A program made the position numbers and the translations under genes. Below the pieces are notes generated by a model, which worked only from the letters and a program-made list of their open reading frames with translations, ran no database searches and was not told the DNA's origin. A stretch of 64,000 bases of DNA from Epichloe hybrida (lineage: Eukaryota; Ascomycota; Sordariomycetes; Hypocreales; Clavicipitaceae). This document shows positions 1 through 10,802 of the stretch, in pieces. Position 1 is the first letter of the stretch. Every line of letters starts with the position of its first letter. The stretch covers positions 1 to 64,000 of the forward strand of contig JAFEKR010000092.1 in NCBI GenBank assembly GCA_019022495.1, written 5' to 3'.

Positions 1-486
1 AGTTTCGTCACCCAGATCGAAAGATCGAATTCTACAGCGGGTCTCGCAATGCTAACGAATGTGGGCAATATTCTAGAGCTCCATCTAGTGGGATCTTGTT
101 CTTAAACAGCCCCTTGTCCAATCTCTTTCCCCTTGACTCTATCAATTATCGAGTCCATGGTTCTGGTTCCGTTGCCCGCCACAGTCACTCTTTTATATTA
201 GTTTCTCACCACGCTCCTTTAATATTCTAATATCCTAATTCCTTGCGCGCGCTGCACTTCTGAACTCGCGCCCAAACCCGTTTATTGAAATCGTCTCCGA
301 CCTCAAGATTCCTGGGGAATTTTACTCAGTCCCTCTTTGACTTGAAAAAAGTTCTCTACCGTGAGCTGAGCCTTTATAATACCACGACATTTTTTCCAAC
401 TCGAGGCAAGAGACACTTAGCAGCATCTTCATCAAAAGCCAACATCAAAATCTACACGATCGAGTACGTTGTCGGCAAAAATCATC
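1..486. other. Upstream region of the cyclin gene
   Basis: No coding region is supported here. The stretch from about 110 to 250 is pyrimidine-rich, as is common upstream of fungal genes. A TATA-like TTTATAATA lies at about 373-381, roughly 110 bp before the cyclin ATG. The longest open frame (285-527) does not begin with a credible start and runs out of frame into the cyclin, so it is not called. Confidence 0.5.
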
Positions 487-1794
487 ATGGCTTTTCATCA
501 CGCCGACGACAACACATTCTTTATTGAGTCCGATGAGCCTCTTCAAACACGCATCGACCCTCTCACAGCCGCCAAGATGATTGCGCGGAACCGACAAGAC
601 ATCATCGCCAGCGAACTTTCACGGCTTGCCGGCGACGAATATTTGGAGGACATCATGCAACACATGAGACAGATGGAGGCATGTTACTCCTGCCCCTCTT
701 TTTCTTTCCTTTTCCTTTTTGACCACCATAATGGCTTGCTTGTCCTGCCAAACGTCCTCAAAATGCTAACCTCATAGTAGGATGAGACGCTACCAGATGC
801 CAGCCTCATCGATATGCAACGCGAGATCCAGTGGTTTATGAGACCCTACCTCATCGACTTCCTGGTCGAAGCTCATGCTGCTTTCGCCCTGCTGCCAGAA
901 ACACTATTCCTAACCGTCAACCTCTTGGATCGATATTGCTCAAAACGCGTCGTATACAAGCAACACTATCAGTTGGTTGGTTGTGCCGCCTTGCTCATTG
1001 CTGCCAAGTATGGTGACAAGAAAGACCGTGTCCCGCAAATACATGAACTCAACAATATGTGCTGTGGACTTTACGACGCCGGCATGTTCACCCAGATGGA
1101 GATGCACGTACTAAACACGCTCGAGTGGACCATTGGACACCCCACAGTCGACTTTTTCTCGCAGTTAATGGCCACAGAGGAGCATGATGATGGGGAGGTG
1201 GAGCTGATGGCCCACTACCTGAGCGAAATCGCATTGTATTACAGAGATTTCGTTTCGACGAAGCCGTCAATAATGGCTCGGTCATCTCTGGCGCTATCAC
1301 GAGCTATCCTTGGTCGACCAGATGTCAACGACGGAAAGTGGGATCACACTGAGAACATGACTTTGCTCGCGCTTTCTCAACACCTCAGCCAACCGTCTCC
1401 TGCCTTGGCCCGCAAGTACTCAACAGCACATATGCTGAGAGTGTCACAGAAGCTCGCCGATTTCATGGCGGAGCAGGCCTTTTTGGCTGCACAAAACGTT
1501 AACCCCCCGTCACCACCAACCGAAGTCACGTCCAAACAAGGCGACATCTACAGCACTCCCCAGAAGGGACACGGTGCCATGATTGGTTTTGAAGGATACT
1601 TGACACCGCCAATCACACCCGACGGCTCATGCTTCGGCAACGGAAATCATGATGTGGCCAAGGAGGCCTATGTGATGCCACCACGCTGTCCTGTCACTCC
1701 GACTCCACAACATCATCTCACCGGCTATGCCCAACAAGCGCGCCAGTACATGGGGTTCTCCATGCAACAACAATCACACGGAATGCACCAATGA
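487..1794 (+). CDS. G1/S-specific cyclin (Cln1-3/Puc1 type)
   Basis: This is a regulatory subunit of the cyclin-dependent kinase that drives G1/S entry. Exons are 487-678 and 781-1794, giving 401 residues. Exon 1 ends ...MRQME and exon 2 continues DETLPD, in phase. The cyclin box covers roughly residues 76-185, with MRPYLIDFLVEAH (the usual MRxxLxDWLxEVH motif), LLDRYCS at 112-118 and LIAAKYGD at 136-143; the second cyclin fold begins near WTIGHPTVDFF (180-190). The C-terminal 110 residues are low complexity, rich in Q, H and P, with proline-directed sites (STPQ, LTPPITPDG, PVTPTPQ) that could be CDK targets controlling turnover. The intron 679-780 starts GCATGT rather than GTATGT and ends TAG after a CTAAC branch point, so it is probably a GC-AG intron. 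The ATG at 487 is the first in frame. Cln/Puc1 family assignment is from recognised motifs; the exact orthologue name is not certain. Confidence 0.93.
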
Positions 1795-2890
1795 ACATTT
1801 ACGCCTAGTCGATTTTGGTTTGCGCCAGGGAATGCCAATTATTATTATCTCCCTCGCAAGGACAATCCCAGGATCGGGGGATCATCATCCCTTTAGTGGG
1901 CCCGCCCGACCTTGACACCCACACTCACACCCTTAACAAAGAATTGATCATACATCGCAGACATTTTTTTTTTTATACTCACATATCTATGTCATGGCAT
2001 TTAGCGGATTTTTTTCTGTCTTTTTTACAATCAGTTTTCTCGTACGAATCAAGAACAAATATTTTCAGCAAGTCTTGCAGGCACCAAAAAAATGGCACGC
2101 GGATCATACCCCATTTTCTTCTTACACGAGCTTTTTTGGTAACTTCATTTCTGGCTCTCCGGTATCACTTATTTGCATGCTACACTTGAACGGCAGTCGT
2201 TCAGTTGCCTCGTGCATGGACCACGTGCGGAATTGAAATTAGGGAATGGGCTAGAAGCTCCAGCGGGAACATTGGATTTTTTTTTTCTTGGTGGAAACGG
2301 AACTTTGGGAAACACGGGCCAGCCTTGACCGAGGGAGGAGAGAAGAAAAGGAGACATGGTCAAGGAAGTTGAGAATGCAAAAATGGCCAGCATGCACGAT
2401 GGAATTGGGATGGGAATCGACACTGAATCGACAATTTTCCGAAGACGGTTGGGGAAGAAGAAAAAGGAGACGCCCGGAAAGGGCAGAGCGAACCGGACAC
2501 AAATATTGCTGGAAGGGGGTGTTTGGGCAGGCGAAATGCCCGACGGCTCTTCTCCACGTGGCCGCAATGGTTCGAAGCAGCTCACCACGACGACCTCTGT
2601 ACATTGTTTCAAAGGCCGAAAAAGGGCGAAATGGGTGACATGGGGCAAGCCAACTTTCTCATGTACATATATATTTGCACATGTCAGCGCGTCCACTTGC
2701 AGAGGAAGGCGTAGATCCTACATAGCCCAAGCAGTCAGTCCGCATTGCGCACATGATGAGCTAAACTTTTTTTCCCGTGATTCTTTTTTCCCGTGCTTCT
2801 TGCTTGTTTGTGTACATTGCGTACTTTGCGTATTCTGCAGAGGCCAAGTAAAGTCGAAAGTATGTGTGGTGCGCAGCGCATTACATACGA

Positions 2891-2930
2891 GAGCCAGTCG
2901 TGACGAGCCAGTCATGACGAGCCAGTCATG
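2891..2930. repeat. 14-bp tandem repeat, about 2.8 copies
   Basis: The unit GAGCCAGTCATGAC repeats in tandem, the first copy differing by one base (GTCG for GTCA). It is non-coding as far as can be seen. Confidence 0.8.
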
Positions 2931-2950
2931 TGCGTGCCCCGCCTGCTGTT

Positions 2951-2974
2951 CAGCGCAGCGCAGCGCAGCGCAGC
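2951..2974. repeat. Pentanucleotide microsatellite (CAGCG)n
   Basis: About 4.8 perfect copies of CAGCG, 20 bp after the 14-bp tandem repeat. Confidence 0.85.
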
Positions 2975-3258
2975 TTCATGCAAAGCCAGGCCAGGTTACA
3001 GGTCATGTACAGAGTCATCCGTATGCTCCGTAGTATGAATGAAACGGTTAAAAACCCGCATCCAAAACCCAACAGACAGCATGGGGCCAATTTCCATGCG
3101 GTATTCAAATCATCAATGCATCCGTGCCCGGCGTTTCATGCAAAAGGTGAGTGAATGCCCATCCCGAGGCCGTCCGATTCTCAGATCTCGATGTCTGTCG
3201 AGAAACGTGGAGACCGGCCGTGACGTCAGGGCCCCGGGGGGGCCGTGGTTCTCAATCT

Positions 3259-3604
3259 GGACATCTAAACACGCATATGTCAAAAATTGAACACGCATAT
3301 GCCGTTAGTCCTAATTAGGATAGACAGTCTACTTACCTGTTTTTAGTGTAGCTTATATCTAATCTTTATAGCTATTATAGTAGGGTAAAATTATATAGCT
3401 AGTATTATTATTAGAGATACTAAGGATATAATATACTAGTGTAAAAGGTTAGATTTAATATTAAAGGTAATAATAATTAATAATAACTAAGAAGCTAAGA
3501 AAGGGGAGAAGGAGAGGAATCTAGGTTAGAAGGTAGGTAAAAAGCGGGAAAAGTGGGGCGGCATATGCGTGTTTAATTTTTAACATATGCGTGTTTAGAG
3601 GTCC
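3259..3604. mobile_element. Non-autonomous DNA transposon (MITE), 9-bp TSD, Mutator-like
   Basis: The element is 346 bp. Its 46-bp terminal inverted repeats (3259-3304 and the reverse complement of 3559-3604) match at 43 of 46 positions; two of the three mismatches are transitions. Each terminal repeat carries the 12-mer AACACGCATATG twice in direct orientation. It is flanked by a perfect 9-bp target duplication TCTCAATCT (3250-3258 and 3605-3613). The interior is AT-rich and has no coding capacity. A 9-bp duplication points to the Mutator/MULE superfamily (family knowledge); no transposase is present, so the superfamily call is an inference. Confidence 0.9.
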
Positions 3605-3613
3605 TCTCAATCT

Positions 3614-4547
3614 TATTTGGGGGTCAGGATGGCGGGCTAATAACGGGGCGTTTTTCATTGCGGCGAAGGGGGGGAATTCGGTTCTGGGTTTGTGGCGTTT
3701 CCTTTTGGGTTGATTCCGTAATCCGGTGGGATTCCTATCTCGTGGACAATGGCAAGGCGTGGTTTTGGTAGTGGTAGTTGGTGTTTTGTCCCATTCACTA
3801 TTCCCGATGACCCGGTCAGGTTTCAATCGCCCTGTGCCCCCCCATTTGAGTCAAATGAGTCGTGGGCTTTATGTGGTCCTGTGGTCACTCGGAGATATCG
3901 TGCGAATACTTGTCGAAAAGCATGGTAACAAGGCATGGGATTCAGCTGTAGTCTTGGATGATGGTTATATCCGTTGACTTGATACCGTGTCTGACTTGGA
4001 ACAAATCTGCGTGCGCAAATGTGAGGAGACGTCCTGCGATAGAATAGATGGCTGTCTTGCAGGGAAGGGTCATCTTTCAGGAAGAAATCATGGTCTATAT
4101 CGCGAAACTGGGTTGAGAAGAAAATAGATGGCCACTCTGCTGTTGCGTGACCCGAGGAAAGAAAGGCAGATACAGAAACGTGAATCATTCACTGGCTCCC
4201 GCGGAATGGAGTATCCGCGAAAGGTTTCGCCCGCCATTGCACGTCTTACCGTTAAATCAGCTTCGTTGTGCGACGACATGGTAACTAAGACTTTGTGGAC
4301 AGGAATTTCATCTGCGGCAGTCCAATGTACAAACCCGAAATACATCATCACGTGTATTCGTCACAAACAACAGCAAGAAAACTTGTTTATGAACAGGTTG
4401 AAAAGACTCATCGTTTAGACCGTGACCATTGTAGCTCGTGGCCCGAGTCAAGATATCCCTAACTGGCCCACCATGCAATGAAACACAATGGATAGTGACT
4501 CCGCGCACCGCGATTTTTCAGTTGTCGCAAAAAAAAAAAGAAACTCC
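3614..4547. other. Intergenic region, no supported gene
   Basis: This lies between the MITE and the 3' end of the ribosomal protein gene. Overlapping open frames on both strands (3726-3977 plus, 3823-4188 minus, 4128-4418 plus) are not recognisable and none has convincing introns or domains. The A-run at 4529-4539 lies just past the rps2 stop codon on the opposite strand. Confidence 0.45.
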
Positions 4548-5700
4548 CTAGTATCGCTTGCCTTCCCGCAGGCTATCCGCAAACTCCTCCAGGGGACTTC
4601 GGATGAGCTTGGTCTCCTTCCACAAGTTGGGGGTAAGGAAGCCATAGGTGTTGGAGACGGCGACGAAGCAAGCCTTGAGGGTGTTCTCAAGAGTCTTGGT
4701 AGAACCGGCGGATGACGTGTAGGCGTCCTCGACACCGGCGAGCTGGAGGAATCGCTTGACAGCGGGGGAGGCAACGAGGCCAGTACCACGGGGGGCGGGG
4801 ATGAGCTATACCGCAAAAGGAACCTCGTTAGCCGGACATGCCTCATTTGTTGATGACTCGACTGGCTGCATGGCTGGAGAATGGGGGAATGGGAAGAAAG
4901 AACGTACTCGGACAGTGACGGAACCGCACTTGCCGCTCTGCTTGGAGGGCAAAGAGTGGGGAGCACCAAGGTTGGTACCCCAGTAGCCTCGTCGGACGGG
5001 AATGACGCTGAGCTTAGCGATGATGATGGCGGCGCGGATGGCAGTAGCGACTTCCTTGGAAGTCTTGATACCGAGACCGACGTGGCCCTCGGAGTCACCA
5101 ATGATGACGACGGCCTTGAATCGGGTTCGCTGACCGGCACGGGTCTGCTTCTGAACGGGCTTGATCTAAATTCGAGGAAAACAAGAGTTCCAATGTCAGC
5201 AACAATGATCTGCCTTGTCGTGTCGATTCTATGAGCAGCCCCTTCCGAGGCATCGCATCTTCTATCACAATTATACGCCTTCTTGCGCCTTGGGTTGGCC
5301 TTTAATTCGACCCGCTCCCACACTGTCAAAATTTCCCATCTCTTATGAAATTTCTCTATTGCTTAGAGTTTGTGATGCCAGGCCACGCTCGTAGACTCTT
5401 CGAATCGTAAATTTGGCAGAAAATTGGGCATGTATCGTTTCGCACCTTCATGACCTCATCCTTGAGCTTGGGCAGGAAGCTGTCGACAATCTGGAACTCC
5501 TTGATGGGCAAAGAGTGCAGGTAGATCTCCTCCATGCTGCTGATCTTGCCAGCCTTGACCAGTCGGCCGAGCTTGGTGACGGGCTGCCATTCCTTCTCCT
5601 CGCTCTTGCCGCCTCGTCGTCCACGGCCACGGCCACGACCACCACGTCCGCGGTCACCACCTCGGGATCCGAAACCACCGCCACGTCCACGGTCAGCCAT
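4548..5700 (-). CDS. rps2: 40S ribosomal protein S2 (uS5)
   Basis: This is a structural protein of the small ribosomal subunit near the mRNA entry channel, involved in decoding accuracy. Reading on the minus strand, exons are 5700-5446, 5165-4908 and 4805-4548, giving 256 residues; all splice junctions are phase 0. The N-terminus (1-31) is an RG-rich tract typical of eukaryotic uS5, a likely substrate of arginine methylation. Exon 2 holds the S5 double-stranded RNA-binding fold ([42 protein letters not shown]). Exon 3 holds the C-terminal S5 fold ([25 protein letters not shown]) and ends REGKRY. Intron 1 is 280 bp and intron 2 is 102 bp with a CTAAC branch point; a long first intron is common in fungal ribosomal protein genes. 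The length is near the family norm. The protein appears intact. Confidence 0.97.
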
Positions 5701-6302
5701 TATGATCGATGTGTTTTGCGGTTGTCGTCGAGAGGGTAATTTTCGGCGCGGGCGCTGTGTCGGTAATGGTGTTGGGGAGGGTTTGTCCGGCGTAGCTGGC
5801 TGGCTAACTTTTTGCGCTGCTGGCGGGGTGGGCTGGCAATCCGGGCAATTGGGAAATTTTCTGGGTGCGCTTGGGTTAGGCGAGCCCTAATGGCTCGTTT
5901 GTGGCCAATAACTCATGTGCCTGGCTTGTTAGGCAGGGCATTGGGTAAAAGTGGGACCACCTTCTTCACCACGACCGGCTAGGAACCCATGGTGAAAGCG
6001 AGGTGAGCCCCACCAGAGAGTACCATGTATAACGTGAACCCAACAATGGCGGACTTATTCAAACATTTGCTACATGACTTTTTCAACGAGTTGTTCTAGT
6101 GTACATGTCGAAGGAAAACACATCGCACAAGGCGCCGCCGAGCTAACATTTCACGAAGAAGCTTGTCCCCAGCGAGGAACCTGAGGTAAAACGCACACAG
6201 ACGGCTCACATTTCGGAAGCGACAAGCCGATGAACTTATAGACGGGCACGGTAAACATTCACCCGAATGTAGAACCCATATTATATCGTACAAGGAGTGG
6301 AT

Positions 6303-6341
<39 letters not shown>

Positions 6342-6516
6342 CAAGAACAAAGGCTGAAAAGACTATACGAATGTGGAGGAAAAGTAATGAAGTTGTGAGA
6401 GTAGGAGAAGTATCCGGCAATAGCGTCGCAAGGGGTATCGTAGGTTCGGAATCCATCTACTCTAATGCCAGACTCGTCGGAAAGCACAAACAAACCGCCA
6501 AATGCACGCTTCAAGG
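5701..6516. other. Promoter region of rps2 and 3' flank of the sulfurtransferase
   Basis: The genes on either side are both on the minus strand, so this is upstream of rps2 and downstream of the sulfurtransferase. A GGGTTAGG/GCCCTAA pair near 5873-5890 resembles TTAGGG-like boxes seen upstream of fungal ribosomal protein genes; this is a weak inference. The AGC microsatellite lies at 6304-6342. No gene is supported. Confidence 0.45.
6304..6342. repeat. Trinucleotide microsatellite (AGC)10(AAC)3
   Basis: Ten perfect AGC units are followed by three AAC units. It lies about 175 bp past the sulfurtransferase stop codon, probably in or near its 3' untranslated region. It reads as poly-Ser/poly-Gln or poly-Leu in short frames, none of which is a credible gene. 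Confidence 0.95.
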
Positions 6517-7597
6517 TTATTTCTCCTTTTTCAAGATCAAATTGTCTGATGGCCGGACTCGTTGGGCCCATTCGCTATAGAGGATTTGTTAGCAAACATC
6601 CCTAGCGGCCAAGACGAGGAAATCATGTGTAGGTTGCTCACGTCCAGCTTCCGTCGTACACCTTCCGCGACTCGGGAGACCCATATCCAGCAACTTCCAA
6701 GGCAGTCTCAATAACGCAGGCAGTGACGCCGGTGCCACAGCTAGAGATTATGGGCTTGTTTGGATCCACGCCCTTCTGTTCAAATACGCTTCGCAGCTTT
6801 TCCGCTGAAGGATAAGCCTTGGTCTGCTGGTCCAAAAGGGCGCTGAATGGTAAACTGATTGACCCAGGCATATGTCCCGAAGACAAACCTTCTCTAGGTT
6901 CAGGATCTTTGCCCTCAAATCTGCCGCTGGAGCGAGCATCCAAGATCTGGACGCCTTCAGCCCCCTCCTTGTTGTAATCAATAGCAGCCTCTTTGACGTC
7001 TTCGAAATTGGCTACTTTGCCCTCGTCAAGCTTAGGGATGGGATATGGACAGCACTCCACGCTGTAGAGCTCACCCGATTCTGTGGGTAAACCTTCCTCT
7101 ACCCACAACTTGAAGTTGTTCAAGATGTGAACGTTGGAATGCCCAAAGATTTTGAAAGTCCAGCCAACTCGAGGGGCACTGAAGATGCCCAGCTCCTTAG
7201 TGTCATAAATAACTACTGTGTCTTCCTTGCGGATTCCCAATTCACTCAAAGCAGCTGCAAATCCCTTGGCATCTGGCAGCATGTGCGGATAAGGGCTGTG
7301 TTTGTCGATAACCTTGTCCAAGTCAAAGAATCGAGCCTTGGGGATGCGCTGCTCTCTAAAGACTTCGATTCCAGTCCGTCCATCGTTGGGCAAGAACCAT
7401 GAGGCGCAAAGGGGTATCACTCGTGGGTCAGTACTGATTGGTGAAGGAGGGTTCTGTTTCAGAGCTTCATTGAGCTCCTTTGGTGTGACTAAGTAGCTTG
7501 ACAAGTTTCCGGTAGGTAACATATTGGCGTGGATGTTTCTGGCCCTCCACGAGGAGAGTCCAATCCGAGAGCTGCGGGCAAGTGCGGCAAAGCTCAT
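6517..7597 (-). CDS. Mitochondrial 3-mercaptopyruvate/thiosulfate sulfurtransferase (two rhodanese domains)
   Basis: The enzyme moves a sulfane sulfur from 3-mercaptopyruvate or thiosulfate to an acceptor thiol or cyanide through a cysteine persulfide; fungal Tum1-type members also feed tRNA thiolation. Reading on the minus strand, exons are 7597-6642 and 6574-6517, giving 337 residues. The intron 6641-6575 is 67 bp (GTGAGC, GCTAAC branch, TATAG); without splicing the frame stops right after DGSWT, while splicing restores the family ending SWTEWAQRV. The N-terminus is rich in Arg and Ser and lacks acids, as in a mitochondrial presequence. The N-terminal non-catalytic rhodanese domain covers about 35-175 and the C-terminal catalytic one about 195-325. 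The active loop is CGTGVTA with Cys287, closer to the mercaptopyruvate type (CGSGVTA) than the rhodanese type (CRKGVTA). DGSW near the end is conserved. The gene looks intact. Confidence 0.94.
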
Positions 7598-8839
7598 GAC
7601 AGGCGACTTTCTCGACGGGCGAGACTCGCAAGCTGTCGGTCGGAAGTCTTGCAGTTTGCGAGCCTGGCCACGCCGATTACACGAGAAGCAGAGCGAGTAG
7701 TTTCAAGAAAGAATGTGGTCTTAAGCGGCAGGTCACGTCGGTATCTGGAGATATTGGCGAAGAATACAGGCACGCGGGGCATGAACACTGCCTGGGAAGG
7801 GATGTGACGAGAAAAAGAGGGGGCTCACATGTAAAGACGAGGTGTGGTGTGGTGTTTGTGGTTCGAATGCCAACCTACCAGCCCCTGCTAAGCGCGCCCG
7901 TCCCGCCCCACTTTCGCCCGCATAATTTGCCTTCCCAGACCTCACCCCTCCTCGGCTTCGTTTTTGTGTTTCTCTCACGCGTCCTCCATCCAAAATTCTC
8001 CTCCGTCTTCTCGCAACGTCATCTTGCTGTCGCCGTTTCGTTTCCCTTTTGGCTTCGCTGCCTAACATTTGCAGACGGAACCCACATGCACCGCCATCGG
8101 ACGCCTAGTAATTCCTGCTTCCTCCGCCGTCCGTCTGTCCCTCGCTTGCATCCTACGAAGGACGACTGGTTTCCCGCCGCCTCTCAACGCGCTCCCTTCC
8201 CTACCAGCAGCGTGCGTCTTGCGACTGTTTCTCGACGCGTTATGCACTGACCCATGGTGGCCAACACGCCCTGTTTTGGGACTATATCGTTCTGCGATGG
8301 CTCTTCCCACGAACTCGTCGGGCCCTCTCTCTCTCTCCTGATCGCTTCTCTTGGTATTACCACGACGACGAGCAGCCGCTCAGTCGCAGAACCCTTGACT
8401 GAGAAGCCTCCACCGCGGTTTTGGCCGCAGTCTCATCTCCGGTCTCATGCATGATTGCACCGAGCTGGAACGGGCGATGGAACAAGCTGCGCGTATGTGA
8501 CGCACCCGCACAAACGTCGTGTTGGTTCGACACGTGAACGCACTGTCAGCTCTTGTGCTGGTGTGGCTCGCATCTTTGCATTAGTTGATGCAGATGGGGG
8601 GGGGCGCAGCTGACTTCATGGAGGTCCTTGGTCTGTGGCCCGGCCTCGGAAGTTGCCCGGCACTGAAAGTTGAGGGCGACCTGTTTGGGCGGGAGAAAAG
8701 CAGAATCTTTTGGCTGACCCATCACCATGACATCGTTAGGCATGCTTCCGGGAACGCCAAGGACCCTGGCGGATTATCCAGAGCTGCTGTCAGCATGCGT
8801 CCTAGGCGTCAATGACGGCAGACGAAGGGCCTATTGGTG
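7598..8839. other. Divergent intergenic region, pyrimidine-rich leader-like tract
   Basis: This lies between the sulfurtransferase start (minus) and the SANT-type gene (plus). From about 7865 to 8070 the plus strand is rich in C and T, ending in a branch-like CCTAAC followed by TTTGCAG, like the 3' end of an intron in a 5' leader. Open frames that follow (8086-8250, 8254-8454) are short and in different frames with no recognisable domain. I cannot support a coding region. Confidence 0.4.
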
Positions 8840-8847
8840 TATAAAAG
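8840..8847 (+). promoter_or_regulatory. TATA box (TATAAAAG)
   Basis: A perfect TATAAAAG lies 115 bp before the ATG at 8955 of the SANT-type gene, a sensible distance for a fungal core promoter. Confidence 0.5.
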
Positions 8848-8954
8848 GTGTGCGCAACATAGTGTCGACAACGCCCTTGATGCGTTGCAGACACACGATA
8901 CGACGGAAGGTCGCGGCGCTTGTGGATTCCGTTGGCGAAGGTCAGCCTGGTCGC

Positions 8955-10388
8955 ATGGAGAGCATCGGTGAGTCTTGGATTCTCTGCGTCGTTACAGCCT
9001 CAGCGTATTAACATCTAGACCCGACCCGTCAGAGCGCGCCGATACGATATGTTTTGAGAGCAAGAATGGGGAAGAAAGCGACACCATCCATCGGCCCATT
9101 TCATCAATTGCTCAGGTTTCTCCGCAAGGTTGTCCAGCCCAAGCTGTGGTTGGCGAAAAGTCTCCAATTCCTCCCCCGCCTTATCCCTCGCATTTCTCCC
9201 CTGTGTCGCCCTCAATCCCGCCTGACCCCGTCACTTCGCAAAAGAACGATGCATTGCCGAACATGGCGAATGGTCTATGTCGAGTTGATTCTTCTAGGCG
9301 TTTGCCTCCGGTGAAGTCGGACAACAGTACTGAAACGCGGAGTGCTCGCTCTCCCAAGCAATCTCACCGCGTTTTGGAGGGAAGCGACGATGAGCCTGGC
9401 GGCCGCGAGTCTGGCAGCATGGCATATCGATCACCTGTATGCATGCCCAAGACATGGCGCCAGGTCTTGAGGCCGCGTCGTCCAGATGGGGCAGCAGATG
9501 GAGAAGAGCGGGTGGCAAAGGATGCCGGGAGAGTCCGCGGCAGCTCCCAGCGGCGTGGTGAAGGCTCCGACGATCATAACGGCAACGGCGCGCGCAGCGA
9601 CAACCAGTACTACTACCCTCCCTCGACCGACAAGAGAAGGCGAGATGACGACCGTGCTACGAACAATGATGGCAATGTTAAAACAACCCCTGCGCAAGCG
9701 CCGCAAAGTCCATCAGCCGTCGGTAAGCAGCAAAAAGCTTCGTCGCAAAAGAAACCACTCGCGGACTTCAGAAGGCAACGACGCATCATCAGCGGCAAGG
9801 AAACACTCAAGACTACGGGGTATGTCCAGGTCATCGCACGCCTCTATCGACGGTACACATGCCGGAGCGGTGCAGGCGGAGTTCGATGAATGGGAGTTAC
9901 AGGATGCCTTCCTTAAGCGCACCATCGTGAGCGGCGTAGCAACCTTCCAGCTGCAATTTGACTGGGATTTGTGCACGATACACGGTCAAATAGCGCGTGC
10001 AATGTCCTGCCGAGCCAATAAGCCTGATGAAGGTGTCGCGGTTCACGCCAAGCGAAGCAACGGCACGAGAGGCAGGTTCACACAGCAAGAAGACAAGCTT
10101 CTTATCAGACTGCAGGAAGAGCTCCAGCTTCCGTTGCTGGAGATGCATCAACAGTCCATTGACAGATTTGCCGGACGGTCAAAGGAGGCTGTTCAGGTGC
10201 GTTACTGCACAAAACTAAAGTGTCGTTAGGCTTGTTTTTGGATGGCGATGGCGAGGACCAAGCGCTGCAAGACACCGGTAGGCTCGAGGACATCAAATGT
10301 CCGGCATGCGATCTGTCACTTGACCACTCTGAGCACTTGCGGAAACATGCTCTGCGGGTACACGGTGTCCGTATCATAGGCCTGTCAT
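8955..10388 (+). pseudogene. SANT/Myb-like plus C2H2 DNA-binding protein, apparently frameshifted
   Basis: I recognise domain types but not the gene. A TATA box is followed by ATG 8955 (MESI). A likely 51-bp intron follows at 8968-9018 (GTGAGT, ATTAAC branch, CTAG). The next block reads best in the frame of PPPPYPSHFSPVSPSIPP, a disordered P/S-rich region. A 49-bp intron at 9723-9771 (GTAAGC to TTCAG) shifts this frame exactly into SAVEGNDASSAARKHSR and on to a Myb/SANT-like helix (RFTQQEDKLLIRLQEEL to QVRYCTKLK, about 10073-10220). A C2H2 finger, CPAC-x12-H-x4-H, follows at about 10298-10365 in another frame, ending GLS-stop at 10388. Two joins do not work: MESI-intron enters the P-rich block in the wrong frame, and the SANT frame stops at 10229 before the finger. 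A weak 59-bp intron (10197-10255) could mend the second. A decayed transcription-factor-like gene is the best reading; sequence error or unusual splicing is possible. Confidence 0.55.
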
Positions 10389-10802
10389 AACTTTCATGTC
10401 GTGCAGAACGTCGTGATAGTGGTCGTGAAAGATGTCGGGGTTATAGATGTTTCTTACAGTCAACACAAGGTCCAAACTTACAGCCCAATACGCAATTCGA
10501 ATCCTAACACGCAAAATTTCCTTCATATATTCTACGGAGATGTCTCCCTCTGTCTGTGTCGATCATGTGGCGCGAGTTCTCGCCAACGTCAAGTCACTCC
10601 ACGGCCGAGAGTTGACTCAATTTGGAGGTGATAAAATATAGGGGCGTCTGAACCTCACGGCAAACGCAGCACTTGCAAAGGCACCACCGTGTGTTGTGTA
10701 CCACTATCATCTCTATGTTGTGCTGTGCATGCTACATCGCTCGAAGAAGGATCAAGCAAGGGCGGGACGTTTGTCGTCAGGACGACGACCATCACCATTG
10801 TC
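10389..10802. other. Spacer with short coding-like fragments
   Basis: No complete gene is supported. The frame covering about 10528-10641 (CVDHVARVLANVKSLHGREL) has protein-like composition and is broken by a stop, after which the same frame resumes (RLNLTANAALAKAP). It may be relic coding sequence belonging to the broken genes on either side. Confidence 0.35.

Larger units (their letters stand above)
1795..3258. other. Intergenic region with cyclin 3' end and simple repeats
   Basis: This holds the cyclin 3' untranslated region (T-runs at 1963-1974 and 2279-2287) followed by about 1 kb with no recognised gene. Open frames exist on both strands (for example 2356-3033 plus and 2169-2696 minus), but their translations are low complexity, overlap each other and match nothing I know. 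Two short tandem repeats lie at 2891-2930 and 2951-2974. Confidence 0.5.

Noticed and set aside
285..527. Possible upstream exon of the cyclin
   Set aside because: Out of frame with the cyclin; the cyclin has its own good ATG at 487.
2356..3033. 225-codon open frame, plus strand
   Set aside because: Low-complexity translation, spans two simple repeats, overlapped by open frames on the other strand, no domain or intron signals.
5413..5890. Plus-strand frames over rps2 exon 1
   Set aside because: Antisense shadows of the RG-rich coding sequence; poly-Thr/Ala and poly-Arg/Pro composition is an artefact.
7858..7885. GGTTCGAAT resembling a tRNA T-loop
   Set aside because: The flanking bases do not form a T-stem, and no D-arm, anticodon arm or acceptor stem could be found upstream.
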